NCBI GenBank assembly: GCA_021793945.1
Contig: JAJYRT010000089.1
Location: 1 to 7,561 of the forward strand
Reading direction: 5' to 3'
From: Thermoplasmata archaeon
GTDB taxonomy: Archaea > Thermoplasmatota > Thermoplasmata > Thermoplasmatales > Thermoplasmataceae
Length of the DNA: 7,561 nucleotides
A model generated the notes under the pieces. That model did no database searches and was not told the DNA's origin. It saw only the letters and a program-made list of their open reading frames with translations. The translations under genes and the position numbers were made by a program. Position 1 is the first letter of the stretch, and each line of letters begins with the position of its first letter. Shown piece by piece: positions 1-6,009 of this stretch.

Positions 1-158
1 TCCGCAATATATACTATACGCTAAGCCCTGAAAAACTTGTGGAAAAACTGGCATATGACGGCAAAAGGATCATTGACGGCCTCAATTCTGCCATGAAACA
101 GTTCCCTGAAAACTTCGCCATAAGAACCGGATTCTCAACGGATACTAAATCAGCTTGA
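1..158 (+). CDS. C-terminal end of a small regulator-like protein (partial)
   Basis: The gene runs in from the left edge; the readable frame starts at base 3, ends in TGA at 156-158, and gives 51 residues. It begins RNIYYTLSPEKLVEKL and continues as an amphipathic, lysine-rich helix. A Y-Y-x-[LI]-S-P-E-K strand leading into a helix resembles the end of the wing and the last helix of ArsR/PadR-like winged-helix regulators, which are abundant in archaea. That similarity is by eye only, since the DNA-recognition part lies outside the window. It is not visibly linked to the genes that follow, because the next 300 bases hold no intact gene. Coding status is fairly likely; the regulator assignment is tentative. 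Confidence 0.5.
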   Translation, partial: RNIYYTLSPEKLVEKLAYDGKRIIDGLNSAMKQFPENFAIRTGFSTDTKSA

Positions 159-159
159 G

Positions 160-453
160 CAGGTCTGTGCACCGCCTTTCAATCAAAAATGTATCCATAG
201 AAATTATGGCATTGTAGACTGGGGCCAGCTCAAGGAAATTAGTGAACATTAACGAATAAGGAAGTACGCCTTCGAGACAAACGAGAATTCCGATGGTCCC
301 TTATACAGTACCGCAAGCCATATCTATTTCAACATAGGGAAGTATTATGTTTAATCTTTTATACATTTGACGTTTTCTAAAAACCCCGTCCGGTCACTGA
401 AACTTCCGAATGTCGCCGTCGAGTCATACTCTGTATTTTACCGGTCTGAATAA
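160..453. other. Gene-free stretch with a decayed coding remnant
   Basis: No intact gene is seen. Plus frame 1 is open from 124 to a TAA at 250-252 (ending IVDWGQLKEISEH), and directly after that stop reads 33 further codons (253-351) to a TAA at 352-354. The second piece, starting RIRKYAFETNENSDGP and ending ASHIYFNIGKYYV, has the composition of a genuine C-terminus, but I do not recognise the family. It has no start codon and is most simply a dead fragment, perhaps of a transposase. A TATA-like stretch (TTTTATACAT, near 357-366) has no gene at the right distance. Confidence 0.35.
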
Positions 454-1276
454 CAGACTGTTGATAGCGAAACCTTTATTCATGCCTGTTTCATGCATAT
501 CACAATGTCCTCATTAAGAAATTTCAGCCTTCCCGAAGCGTATAAACAGACCAGCGGCACCGACATCCTTGCCAGGATCGATCCGCTGGTAGACTGGAAC
601 TTCCTGAAATCCATGGTATCCTCCCTTTACCGCAACGATACAGAGAAGGGTGGAAGACCAAATATAGACGAGATCACCATGATCAGGACGCTGTTCATGC
701 AGGAATTGTACGGCCTCACGGACGAATCCACGGAAAGGGAACTCTACGACCGCATATCCTTCAGGCACTTTCTCAGGTATCCGGAAAAGATGCCTGATGC
801 CAGAACCATCTGGCTTTTCCGGGAAAGGCTGTCAGCATCAGGCATGGACATGAAACTGTGGGATGCCATATGGAAACAGCTTGATGTAAAGGGCATAAGG
901 ATCAGGAAGGGCACCATCCAGGACGCCTCATACATTGAATTGGATCACGGGAAGCATGGGAAGACACCCGGCATCCCGTGTTACAGGGATAGGGGTATCA
1001 GGGGACACCCTGCCGCGGCATAAATGCAACCAGGGATCGCACCTCAAGGAATGTGCCCCTGACAGTTAACCAGACAAGGAGGAATAGAAGGATAACAGCA
1101 AAGCGGTCACCCGGGGAGAGGCCTTACTCGATCATCAAGAGGAAATTCAACGGCGCTCATGTATATGTGACCATGGTAAGGAGGGTGCGGGTCAAGGTCA
1201 TGTTCAAGTGTCTATGTTACAATCTTTTCACGCTGGTGAACCTGAAAAAACAGGGTAAGATAGCGGCAACTGTCTG
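454..1276 (+). mobile_element. Defective IS5-family insertion sequence
   Basis: The element is bounded by a short terminal inverted repeat: CAGACTGTTG at 454-463 and CAACTGTCTG at 1267-1276, matching 9 of 10 bases when one is reverse-complemented. The transposase stop codon overlaps the right repeat, as is common in compact IS elements. Inside lies one transposase reading frame that has lost its middle and is frameshifted. No convincing target-site duplication is visible (TAA on the left, AAA on the right). With both ends present but a dead transposase, it could move only if an intact relative acts in trans. The limits are inferred from the repeat and the position of the gene. Confidence 0.6.
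472..480 (+). promoter_or_regulatory. Likely TATA box of the IS5 transposase
   Basis: CCTTTATT follows a purine-rich GCGAAA stretch that could serve as BRE. It lies 25-31 nt before ATG 505 but only 13-19 nt before ATG 493. If the transcript is leaderless, as is frequent in Thermoplasmata, the true start is ATG 505 (MSSLRNFSLPEAY). Confidence 0.4.
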
Positions 1277-1277
1277 A
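493..1277 (+). pseudogene. IS5-family transposase, internally deleted and frameshifted
   Basis: This would be a DDE transposase catalysing cut-and-paste movement of its IS. The N-terminal part (493 to about 960) is a typical IS5/DUF772 region: PNIDEITMIRTLFMQELYGL, LYDRISFRHFL, ARTIWLFRERL and GTIQDASYIELD. It runs into YRDRG, then breaks. The sequence continues in the +3 frame as YQGTPCRGINATRDR and RRNRRITAKRSPGERPYSII through to the stop at 1275-1277. Restoring one G in the GGGG run at 992-995 rejoins the frames as YRDRGYQG. The D of YRDRG and the E of PGERPY fit the second and third catalytic acids. Compared with intact relatives, which I recall as roughly 330-350 residues, the segment between the QDAS block and YRDRG is mostly missing. 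It is certainly inactive. ATG 505 is the better start by promoter spacing. Confidence 0.85.
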
Positions 1278-1687
1278 AATTATAGAAAAAAGCGGATTGA
1301 AGAGGGTAAAATTGAGGGCTTCCTGGTGAATCCTTCCAATTCTGCAGACAGATCGGGCGGGTAATCCAAGATTTGTCATGTATCGCCTGTGATCCAACAG
1401 GATTTAGAAAACGTCGTCTGATATTTCCTTTAGATGCGGGAGCCATCTGTCTAGTTCCTAAATCAAGTTTGGTTGACATAAGAACGTTTCGAATCATATT
1501 CTTTCGATAATGATATTCTCTTTGAAATTTAAGCAAATCCCGACTGATCATTAATTCTATACAACCAGTTCTCAAGCATGTGTTGAGATGTGGCCCCGGG
1601 TTATGTTAGAAAGACTTAAAATAGATTTAGTGAACGTCAAAAAGACGCAGTAGGCTTTAAAATAAGTTATTCGGAAAAATGCGAGTG
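1278..1687. other. About 0.4 kb without a convincing gene
   Basis: The longest frame is on the minus strand (1575 down to 1228, TTG start). It reads into the antisense of the IS5 element at its end, starts with no visible promoter, and has no family I recognise; I treat it as chance or debris. A 9-bp inverted repeat (1595-1603 and 1689-1697) brackets the last 103 bases, next to the stop codon of the gene at 1688. Short T-runs on the minus strand (rc of 1636-1640 and of 1675-1679) could end that gene's transcript. Confidence 0.4.
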
Positions 1688-2251
1688 TTAACCCGGGCTT
1701 GCTTTCGAGGGTCCAATATTTTTCTGGGAACGCATTATGTACAATAATCGTTTTCCGTTCTCCGTAAGTGTGTATACCAATACTGAACCATGAGAATAAT
1801 GAATTTTCACAAGGTTCGCCAATTCAAGAATTTTGACATTTCTATCAACTTCTTTCCAGTCAGAGCCTGTCATCCTTGCAATTTCACCCCTCAGTTTTGG
1901 GGAATCCAGTGATTGTAATATCGCTAGTCTACTAGCTCCACCTCGGGCAGAGAATATCCTGTATACACTTTTGTCGTAGCCTTCACGCGACATCTTCTTC
2001 CTTAAGGTCTTGATAGTCTCACTTTCTTTTAGTGTAAGTATTTCATAAACAGTTGCAAGCCATCCGAGAACTCCTATGAAAATTGGAATAATGAAGTACT
2101 GATGCATCACCGTTATTGTAGATACACGGGTTATGGACCTTGAACCAGTTGGTACTGTATGGGAAAATGCTAGAATTAGAGACATCCCATACAAAGTACA
2201 CACTGCAGAAAAGGCAATGAAAAGTAATATGGTGATAATCTTCCTTTTCAC
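1688..2251 (-). CDS. Membrane-anchored winged-helix transcriptional regulator
   Basis: This is a 187-residue protein with two hydrophobic segments (about 5-28 and 51-72) separated by a short polar loop, then a basic linker and a C-terminal winged-helix domain (about 98-172). The recognisable parts are SARGGASRLAILQSL (first helix), LRGEIARMTGSDWKEVDRNV (helix-turn-helix), the helix ILELANLVKI, and the wing VLVYTLTENGKRLL. The family logic is an archaeal regulator that binds DNA from the membrane; the 22-residue outer loop is too short to bind much alone, so a partner or a membrane signal is likely (inference). The start is GTG, 20-odd bases after a TATA box, so the message is probably leaderless. 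It is divergent from the G1 peptidase gene across an 84-bp gap holding a dyad, making that gene, and itself, the natural target. Confidence 0.75.
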   Translation of the reverse strand: MKRKIITILLFIAFSAVCTLYGMSLILAFSHTVPTGSRSITRVSTITVMHQYFIIPIFIGVLGWLATVYEILTLKESETIKTLRKKMSREGYDKSVYRIFSARGGASRLAILQSLDSPKLRGEIARMTGSDWKEVDRNVKILELANLVKIHYSHGSVLVYTLTENGKRLLYIMRSQKNIGPSKASPG

Positions 2252-2268
2252 CTTTTTCCAATTTGAAG

Positions 2269-2276
2269 TTTTATAA
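2269..2276 (-). promoter_or_regulatory. TATA box of the membrane regulator gene
   Basis: On the minus strand this reads TTATAAAA, preceded by an A-rich GGGGAAAAA stretch suitable as BRE. Its centre is about 21 nt before the GTG at 2251, in keeping with a leaderless or nearly leaderless transcript. Confidence 0.55.
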
Positions 2277-2280
2277 TAAT

Positions 2281-2303
2281 TTTTCCCCGAAACTCTGGGA
2301 AAA
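2281..2303. promoter_or_regulatory. Dyad between the divergent promoters, candidate operator
   Basis: TTTTCCC (2281-2287) and GGGAAAA (2297-2303) form a perfect 7-bp inverted repeat with a 9-base spacer. Its centre (2292) lies midway between the two divergent TATA boxes, 3-4 bases from each. It could be an operator controlling both genes, perhaps bound by the 1688-2251 regulator. Alternatively, it is simply two outward-facing BRE elements that look symmetrical because the promoters are alike. Confidence 0.45.
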
Positions 2304-2306
2304 TCG

Positions 2307-2316
2307 TTTATAAAAA
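2307..2316 (+). promoter_or_regulatory. TATA box of the G1 peptidase gene
   Basis: TTTATAAAAA follows a GGGAAAATC stretch (BRE-like). Its centre is about 25 nt before GTG 2336 and 34 nt before GTG 2345. The predicted transcription start therefore falls at or just before GAGGTGA (2333-2339). Confidence 0.65.
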
Positions 2317-2335
2317 TCAGTCTTTCTTTTTTGAG

Positions 2336-3238
2336 GTGAAATTGGTGAATAGGAAGTTGTATGTGTTGTTTGGGTTGGCAGTGACTTTTATGCTTGCCCT
2401 GACGCTATCCGCACAACCCACCATATTGTCAAGCAGTACTGTCTCCGCCAATATATCTGCACCATCATTAACATCAAGTGGCGCTATCATGCAGGGTACT
2501 CAGGTGTCGGGACAGGCATATGCTTCGAACTGGGCTGGATATATTGTCGCCACTAGTTTATCCGACCCGCAGCCAGATGTAAACTATGTTACAGGCTCTT
2601 GGGAAGTTCAGTCGGCACCCTCACATCTTTGGTACAACGCTTACTCCTGTCAGTGGATCGGAATAGGCGGAGCACTTAACGGCGACCAAACATTGATACA
2701 GGTTGGTACAGAGTCTAATGGTTACTGGTGGACTTCTCAGTATTATGCGTGGTATGAGATGCTACCCACGAGTACGCAGAGTGGGAACAGCTCGGAAGTA
2801 ACGATAACATCAATGTCAGTTCATCCTGGTGACGTGATTGACGCTTATATTACAGAATATGGTACCTCTTCAGAGTGGCAAATATGGATAGGCGATCTTA
2901 CGACAGGACAGTATTATATGAACGAATTTCACTACGAGCCGAGCATGCTTTCAGCTGAATGGATCGAAGAAAGACCTATGATTGATGGTAGTTTACCAAC
3001 TCTGGAAAACTTTGGAACCTCATACTATGGCCCACATTACACCGGAGTTGACAATCCGAATCTGGTGGGGTTTTCGAACGGAGTTGAATATACGATCGGA
3101 CAGGCCTTTGCTTATGAAAGTGTGTACATGACATCTAACGGGGCTTCTAGTGGAACCCTTCTTGCTTCCACTTCAGCACTTACTGGAACAACTTACGCTC
3201 TGGATAGCTTTACTGTGACCTGGAAAGCTGGTTCATAA
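2336..3238 (+). CDS. Secreted glutamic peptidase, G1 (eqolisin) family
   Basis: This 300-residue protein has a signal peptide (about residues 5-26 hydrophobic, likely cleaved between 25 and 40) and a G1 peptidase domain from about 62 to 235. Landmarks match scytalidoglutamic peptidase: YASNWAGY (62-69), QWIGIGG (106-112), LIQVG with the catalytic Gln at 122, YYAWYEMLP (136-144), and AEWIEERP with the catalytic Glu at 212. G1 enzymes cleave proteins at acidic pH with a Gln/Glu pair, so the role is probably degradation of external protein by an acidophile. Only about 30 residues separate the signal region from the domain, shorter than the fungal propeptide. The tail (240-300) is Ser/Thr/Gly-rich and of unknown use. 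Start: GTG 2336 suits a leaderless message, while GAGGTGA at 2333-2339 suits GTG 2345 (MNRKLYVL). The permease gene follows 34 nt later. Confidence 0.85.
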   Translation: MKLVNRKLYVLFGLAVTFMLALTLSAQPTILSSSTVSANISAPSLTSSGAIMQGTQVSGQAYASNWAGYIVATSLSDPQPDVNYVTGSWEVQSAPSHLWYNAYSCQWIGIGGALNGDQTLIQVGTESNGYWWTSQYYAWYEMLPTSTQSGNSSEVTITSMSVHPGDVIDAYITEYGTSSEWQIWIGDLTTGQYYMNEFHYEPSMLSAEWIEERPMIDGSLPTLENFGTSYYGPHYTGVDNPNLVGFSNGVEYTIGQAFAYESVYMTSNGASSGTLLASTSALTGTTYALDSFTVTWKAGS

Positions 3239-3240
3239 GA

Positions 3241-3248
3241 TTTATTAT
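3241..3248 (+). promoter_or_regulatory. Possible TATA box of the permease gene
   Basis: TTTATTAT lies 26-32 nt before ATG 3273, the spacing expected for a leaderless archaeal message. It starts two bases after the peptidase stop codon. No Shine-Dalgarno sequence precedes ATG 3273, which also favours a leaderless start. Confidence 0.4.
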
Positions 3249-3260
3249 GATTCCCCCTAT

Positions 3261-3270
3261 TATTTTTTTG
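3261..3270 (+). terminator. Oligo-T terminator after the peptidase gene
   Basis: A run of seven T (3263-3269) within TATTTTTTTG lies 25-31 bases after the peptidase stop. Archaeal RNA polymerase can stop on such runs without a hairpin. It sits between the TATA-like site and the start of the permease gene, so it could separate the two transcripts; readthrough remains possible. Confidence 0.4.
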
Positions 3271-3272
3271 TT

Positions 3273-4709
3273 ATGAAAAGCCTCTGGTTTGACCTCCTTA
3301 GCGCACTGAAAAGCAAACTCGCCATTGGGTTGCTTTTGGTGATACTTCTATTATCGGTCGTAAGCGCAGCTGGTATTTCTGTAAGCCAAGTGAGTCCGGG
3401 TCAAACTGCTAACTTATATCATGCATATTACTACGAAAACGGAACATACCACATAGTGAATTTCGTCTATGATTCCTATGGCAATCCGGTCGATAACATA
3501 AATATTCATTTGAACGTCTCAGGCAGACATGAGAGCCATATTACGGATAACGCGGGATTCGCTAATCTCAGCATCACAGGACTAAATCGGAACCAAACCT
3601 ACACAGTTATAGAGAATTATACCTATCTGGAGAGTGAATACTCCATTGGGTTTACCCTTCTTACCTCAGAACTAAACTACACTTCGGAAAATTATAACAT
3701 TTACACAGTGTACAACCAGCGTGATCCATATTTAATGAATATATTGCTTGTTTACACTGGCAAGAATGGCTCGACGTCAGGTCCCGTTGACGTTTATATC
3801 GCACAGAATTCGGTGGAACGGTTTAATGCCACCCCTGTTCTCGTTGGAACCGCTACGAATTTTAATGATGTTGTTATAGTACCACCAGAGAATTTACTTT
3901 CGCCAGACGTCTTATATTCCATTACCGTTGTCCCGTTTAATGCCTCAGGAGCGGTGCTCCGACCTGATCAGGTAGCTATTACAGGATACACGCTCGAAAC
4001 TGCCGTTCCCTCAAAACAGCTTGCCTATCAGGCTGCTGGCATTGTGGATGGAAGTTACCTGTTCGTTGCTGCAATCGTATCCGTGGTAGCAGCGTATTCA
4101 TTCTATGGAAGAATCGTAACAACGGGAAGCGCCGAAGGGACCGTGTCCAAGCCAATAACCAGGAAACAACTCTTCATCTCTAGATACTTTGCAACCCAGA
4201 CTCTTCTACTTTCAATGTCCGTTCTCACGATGGGGTCCATGGACTTATATGCATATGTAGTGACCGGATTCTGGATATCAGCTATTCCCATATTGGAAAT
4301 GATCCTAGGAATTTTTTTATCAAATTCTGCCTTGGCTGGCTTTGCGATGCTGATCTCTTCTTCATCTAAATCTGATCTGCTGGCTATTGGGATTCCCCTT
4401 GTTCTGGCTATCGTCCTATCCGTGATGTGGGGAGAAGTCATACAATCCGTGGATGCTGCCCTTGGACTTAGTGGTAACTATGTTTTTTTGCACAAATCTG
4501 AATATATGAACGTGTGGGTGCTATTATATTATCTTAATCCCCTAGGAGCCCAAACTCTGACATCTTCGATGATAACTGGTTACTCTGGCATATTCTCCGT
4601 CTCTTTTTCTTCCTACAGACCAACGGTTTTAAGGGTTTTTTTCATTGGTGTAATCTGGGTGGTCATTGCATTCTCCTTTGGCCTGGTCAAATCAAGCGCT
4701 ACAGACTGA
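3273..4709 (+). CDS. ABC-2 type transporter permease with large extracytoplasmic domain
   Basis: This 478-residue membrane protein is the probable membrane half of an ABC transporter. TM1 is about 16-36, followed by some 220 residues outside the membrane (37-258), then five more segments near 259-279, 306-330, 336-362, 368-390 and 453-472. The cytoplasmic loop before TM3 carries KPITRKQLFISRYF, like the P-[IV]-[ST]-R signature loop of ABC-2 permeases. The outer domain includes NPVDNINIHL and TDNAGFANLSITGL (about 71-103), which look like a carboxypeptidase-regulatory or Ig-like beta-sandwich, and several N-x-S/T sites. The substrate is unknown; the outer domain may bind ligand, a partner, or the neighbouring peptidase (inference). 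The gene lies 34 nt after the peptidase and points at the ATPase gene at 5019-5954, its likely partner. There is no nucleotide-binding domain in the protein itself. Confidence 0.75.
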   Translation: MKSLWFDLLSALKSKLAIGLLLVILLLSVVSAAGISVSQVSPGQTANLYHAYYYENGTYHIVNFVYDSYGNPVDNINIHLNVSGRHESHITDNAGFANLSITGLNRNQTYTVIENYTYLESEYSIGFTLLTSELNYTSENYNIYTVYNQRDPYLMNILLVYTGKNGSTSGPVDVYIAQNSVERFNATPVLVGTATNFNDVVIVPPENLLSPDVLYSITVVPFNASGAVLRPDQVAITGYTLETAVPSKQLAYQAAGIVDGSYLFVAAIVSVVAAYSFYGRIVTTGSAEGTVSKPITRKQLFISRYFATQTLLLSMSVLTMGSMDLYAYVVTGFWISAIPILEMILGIFLSNSALAGFAMLISSSSKSDLLAIGIPLVLAIVLSVMWGEVIQSVDAALGLSGNYVFLHKSEYMNVWVLLYYLNPLGAQTLTSSMITGYSGIFSVSFSSYRPTVLRVFFIGVIWVVIAFSFGLVKSSATD

Positions 4710-4999
4710 CATACTCCCCATCCCAGGGGATTGAAAGTTCTCGCTTTTTCCTGACTTTGGTCTTCATTCCTCACAGTATGGACGGTTTTGCGAGAACCCA
4801 TTACCGAGTTTTGGCGTCTCTCCAGTCCTGAAAGTTGCGTCTCCAAGGGTATTAGTGCTGAGGATTTCTCATGCACGACTTACTCTCAGTTCTGGGAGCA
4901 GTATTCATGCCGGAAACTTCGTTCTCTGATTCTATACATCTGCTCGCATTGATCCGCATCGCAAGCGCAATGGCTTTCAGCTTACTTGGTTTGTAAAAT
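4710..4999 (-). pseudogene. Decayed 3' end of an IS605-type tnpB (tentative)
   Basis: Two overlapping minus-strand frames read like one broken C-terminus. The first (about 4990 to 4855) includes MRINASRCIE and SGMNTAPRTESK, vaguely like the [DN]-x-NAS-x-N-I stretch after the TnpB zinc finger. The second (4876 to 4718) includes ALIPLETQLSG, GSRKTVHTV and SQEKARTF, resembling the variable TnpB tail (PVET...SRK...QEARTF). A single frameshift near 4870 would join them. Beyond it, TCCCC at 4715-4719 and GGGGA at 4726-4730 could form a 5-bp stem, as IS200/IS605 right ends do. The nuclease core is absent, so it is dead. It lies between the 3' ends of two converging genes, where insertion does least harm. 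The assignment rests on eye-level similarity only. Confidence 0.42.
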
Positions 5000-5018
5000 T
5001 CAGAGCCAATTTTTCTTG

Positions 5019-5954
5019 TTATGCGTTTGAATTGGCTTTCTTGTCTTCCCCTATGATTTCAAAGAAAAGATCCTCTAGCTTTTCCCTCGAGACAGAAAAG
5101 CCAAGAACCTTCACGCCGCTATCGTATAGCAGCTTAAGTGCTTCGTCAGGACTCATTATCGTGGAATTCGACTGGATCACCTTTATCTTGTTTTCAGTAA
5201 CCTGAACATCGCCAAAATCTCTCAGAAGTTCCGTAGCTTTTTCGGGATTTCCAACCACCTCCACATTGAGCACTGGCTTACCTGTGGAAGCGATATCTGA
5301 TCTGCTCAAAACACTCAATATCTTACCTTTATGTATTATCGCCACCCTGTCTGCGAGCTCCTCCACCGCAGACAGAATGTGTGACGAAAGTAGAACACTT
5401 CCTCCCCTATTCTTAGCATTCAGGATGAACATCTTGACATCGCGAATGCCCTCCGGGTCCAATCCATTGAGGGTCTCGTCCATGAGATAATTCTTTGGAT
5501 CCATTATCATGGCGCATCCAAGCAAGAATCTTTTCTTCATTCCTTGAGAGTATGAAGACAGTCTTCCGTTCATGTCTTCACCAAGTCCAACTCTTTGAAG
5601 AATATCTTCAGATTTAAGCCGACTTTCCCTACTCGAAAGACCGTAAAGGCCACAGTAATAGCGCATAACCTGAGAAGCTTTCAGTAGGGGGTCAAAGTTT
5701 GGAAATTCAGGTACCCAACCGATGTTTCTCAAAGCAAAGTTTCTATCTTCCCTCATGTCCACGTGGTCTAATAATACCCTTCCAGAGGATTGGTTCAGCA
5801 CACCGGCCGCAATCTTGATGGCTGTCGTCTTTCCTGCACCGTTAAGGCCAACAAAACCCAGTATTTCATGATCATTCACCTCGAAACTGACCGAATCAAG
5901 AGCCCTTGAAGTTGAATTTTTGTATATCTTTGAGACGCCTTCCAGCTGAATCAT
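5019..5954 (-). CDS. ABC transporter ATP-binding protein
   Basis: This 311-residue cytoplasmic ATPase would power an ABC-2 type transporter. All nucleotide-binding motifs are present: Walker A GLNGAGKTT (36-44), Q-loop region WVPEFPNF (80-87), signature SSYSQGMKKR (133-142), Walker B NYLMDE with catalytic Glu 160, D-loop GLDPEG (164-169), and switch His 192. The Q-loop position carries Glu 83 in place of Gln, which occurs in this ABC-2/CcmA-like subfamily. Residues 215-311 form the usual C-terminal domain of these ATPases. It contains no membrane segment, so it needs a permease; the only one here is the convergent gene at 3273-4709. ATG 5954 places the first beta strand (MIQLEGVSKIYK) right at the start, as expected. 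A weak TATA-like AATTAATT lies 24-30 nt upstream. Confidence 0.92.
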   Translation of the reverse strand: MIQLEGVSKIYKNSTSRALDSVSFEVNDHEILGFVGLNGAGKTTAIKIAAGVLNQSSGRVLLDHVDMREDRNFALRNIGWVPEFPNFDPLLKASQVMRYYCGLYGLSSRESRLKSEDILQRVGLGEDMNGRLSSYSQGMKKRFLLGCAMIMDPKNYLMDETLNGLDPEGIRDVKMFILNAKNRGGSVLLSSHILSAVEELADRVAIIHKGKILSVLSRSDIASTGKPVLNVEVVGNPEKATELLRDFGDVQVTENKIKVIQSNSTIMSPDEALKLLYDSGVKVLGFSVSREKLEDLFFEIIGEDKKANSNA

Positions 5955-5976
5955 TATTTGAACATGCTTACACGAG

Positions 5977-5984
5977 AATTAATT
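5977..5984 (-). promoter_or_regulatory. Weak TATA-like site before the ABC ATPase
   Basis: AATTAATT (palindromic, so readable on the minus strand) is 24-30 nt before ATG 5954. No Shine-Dalgarno sequence is seen, which fits leaderless expression. The match to a TATA consensus is poor. Confidence 0.25.
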
Positions 5985-6009
5985 CTTTTGGCTAAGGTAG
6001 ATAGCGTAG

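Noticed and set aside
514..935. Two minus-strand frames opposite the IS5 transposase
   Set aside because: They are shadows of the plus-strand transposase, whose domain sequence is clear.
445..1286. TCTGAA-type similarity at both IS5 borders as a target-site duplication
   Set aside because: The right copy overlaps the terminal repeat itself and the flanking bases differ (TAA and AAA), so it cannot be called a duplication.
1481..1500. GTTTCGAATCAT resembling a tRNA T-loop
   Set aside because: No matching T-stem, anticodon arm or acceptor stem can be folded around it.
1228..1575. 115-residue minus-strand reading frame with TTG start
   Set aside because: Its last part is antisense to the IS5 transposase end, there is no promoter or ribosome site, and I recognise no family; treated as chance or debris.
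4103..4441. 112-residue minus-strand frame
   Set aside because: Antisense to membrane segments of the permease; no independent support.
4714..4737. GGGGATTGAAAG looks like the end of an archaeal CRISPR repeat
   Set aside because: It occurs once only, with no regularly spaced copies; it fits better as part of an IS-end hairpin region.
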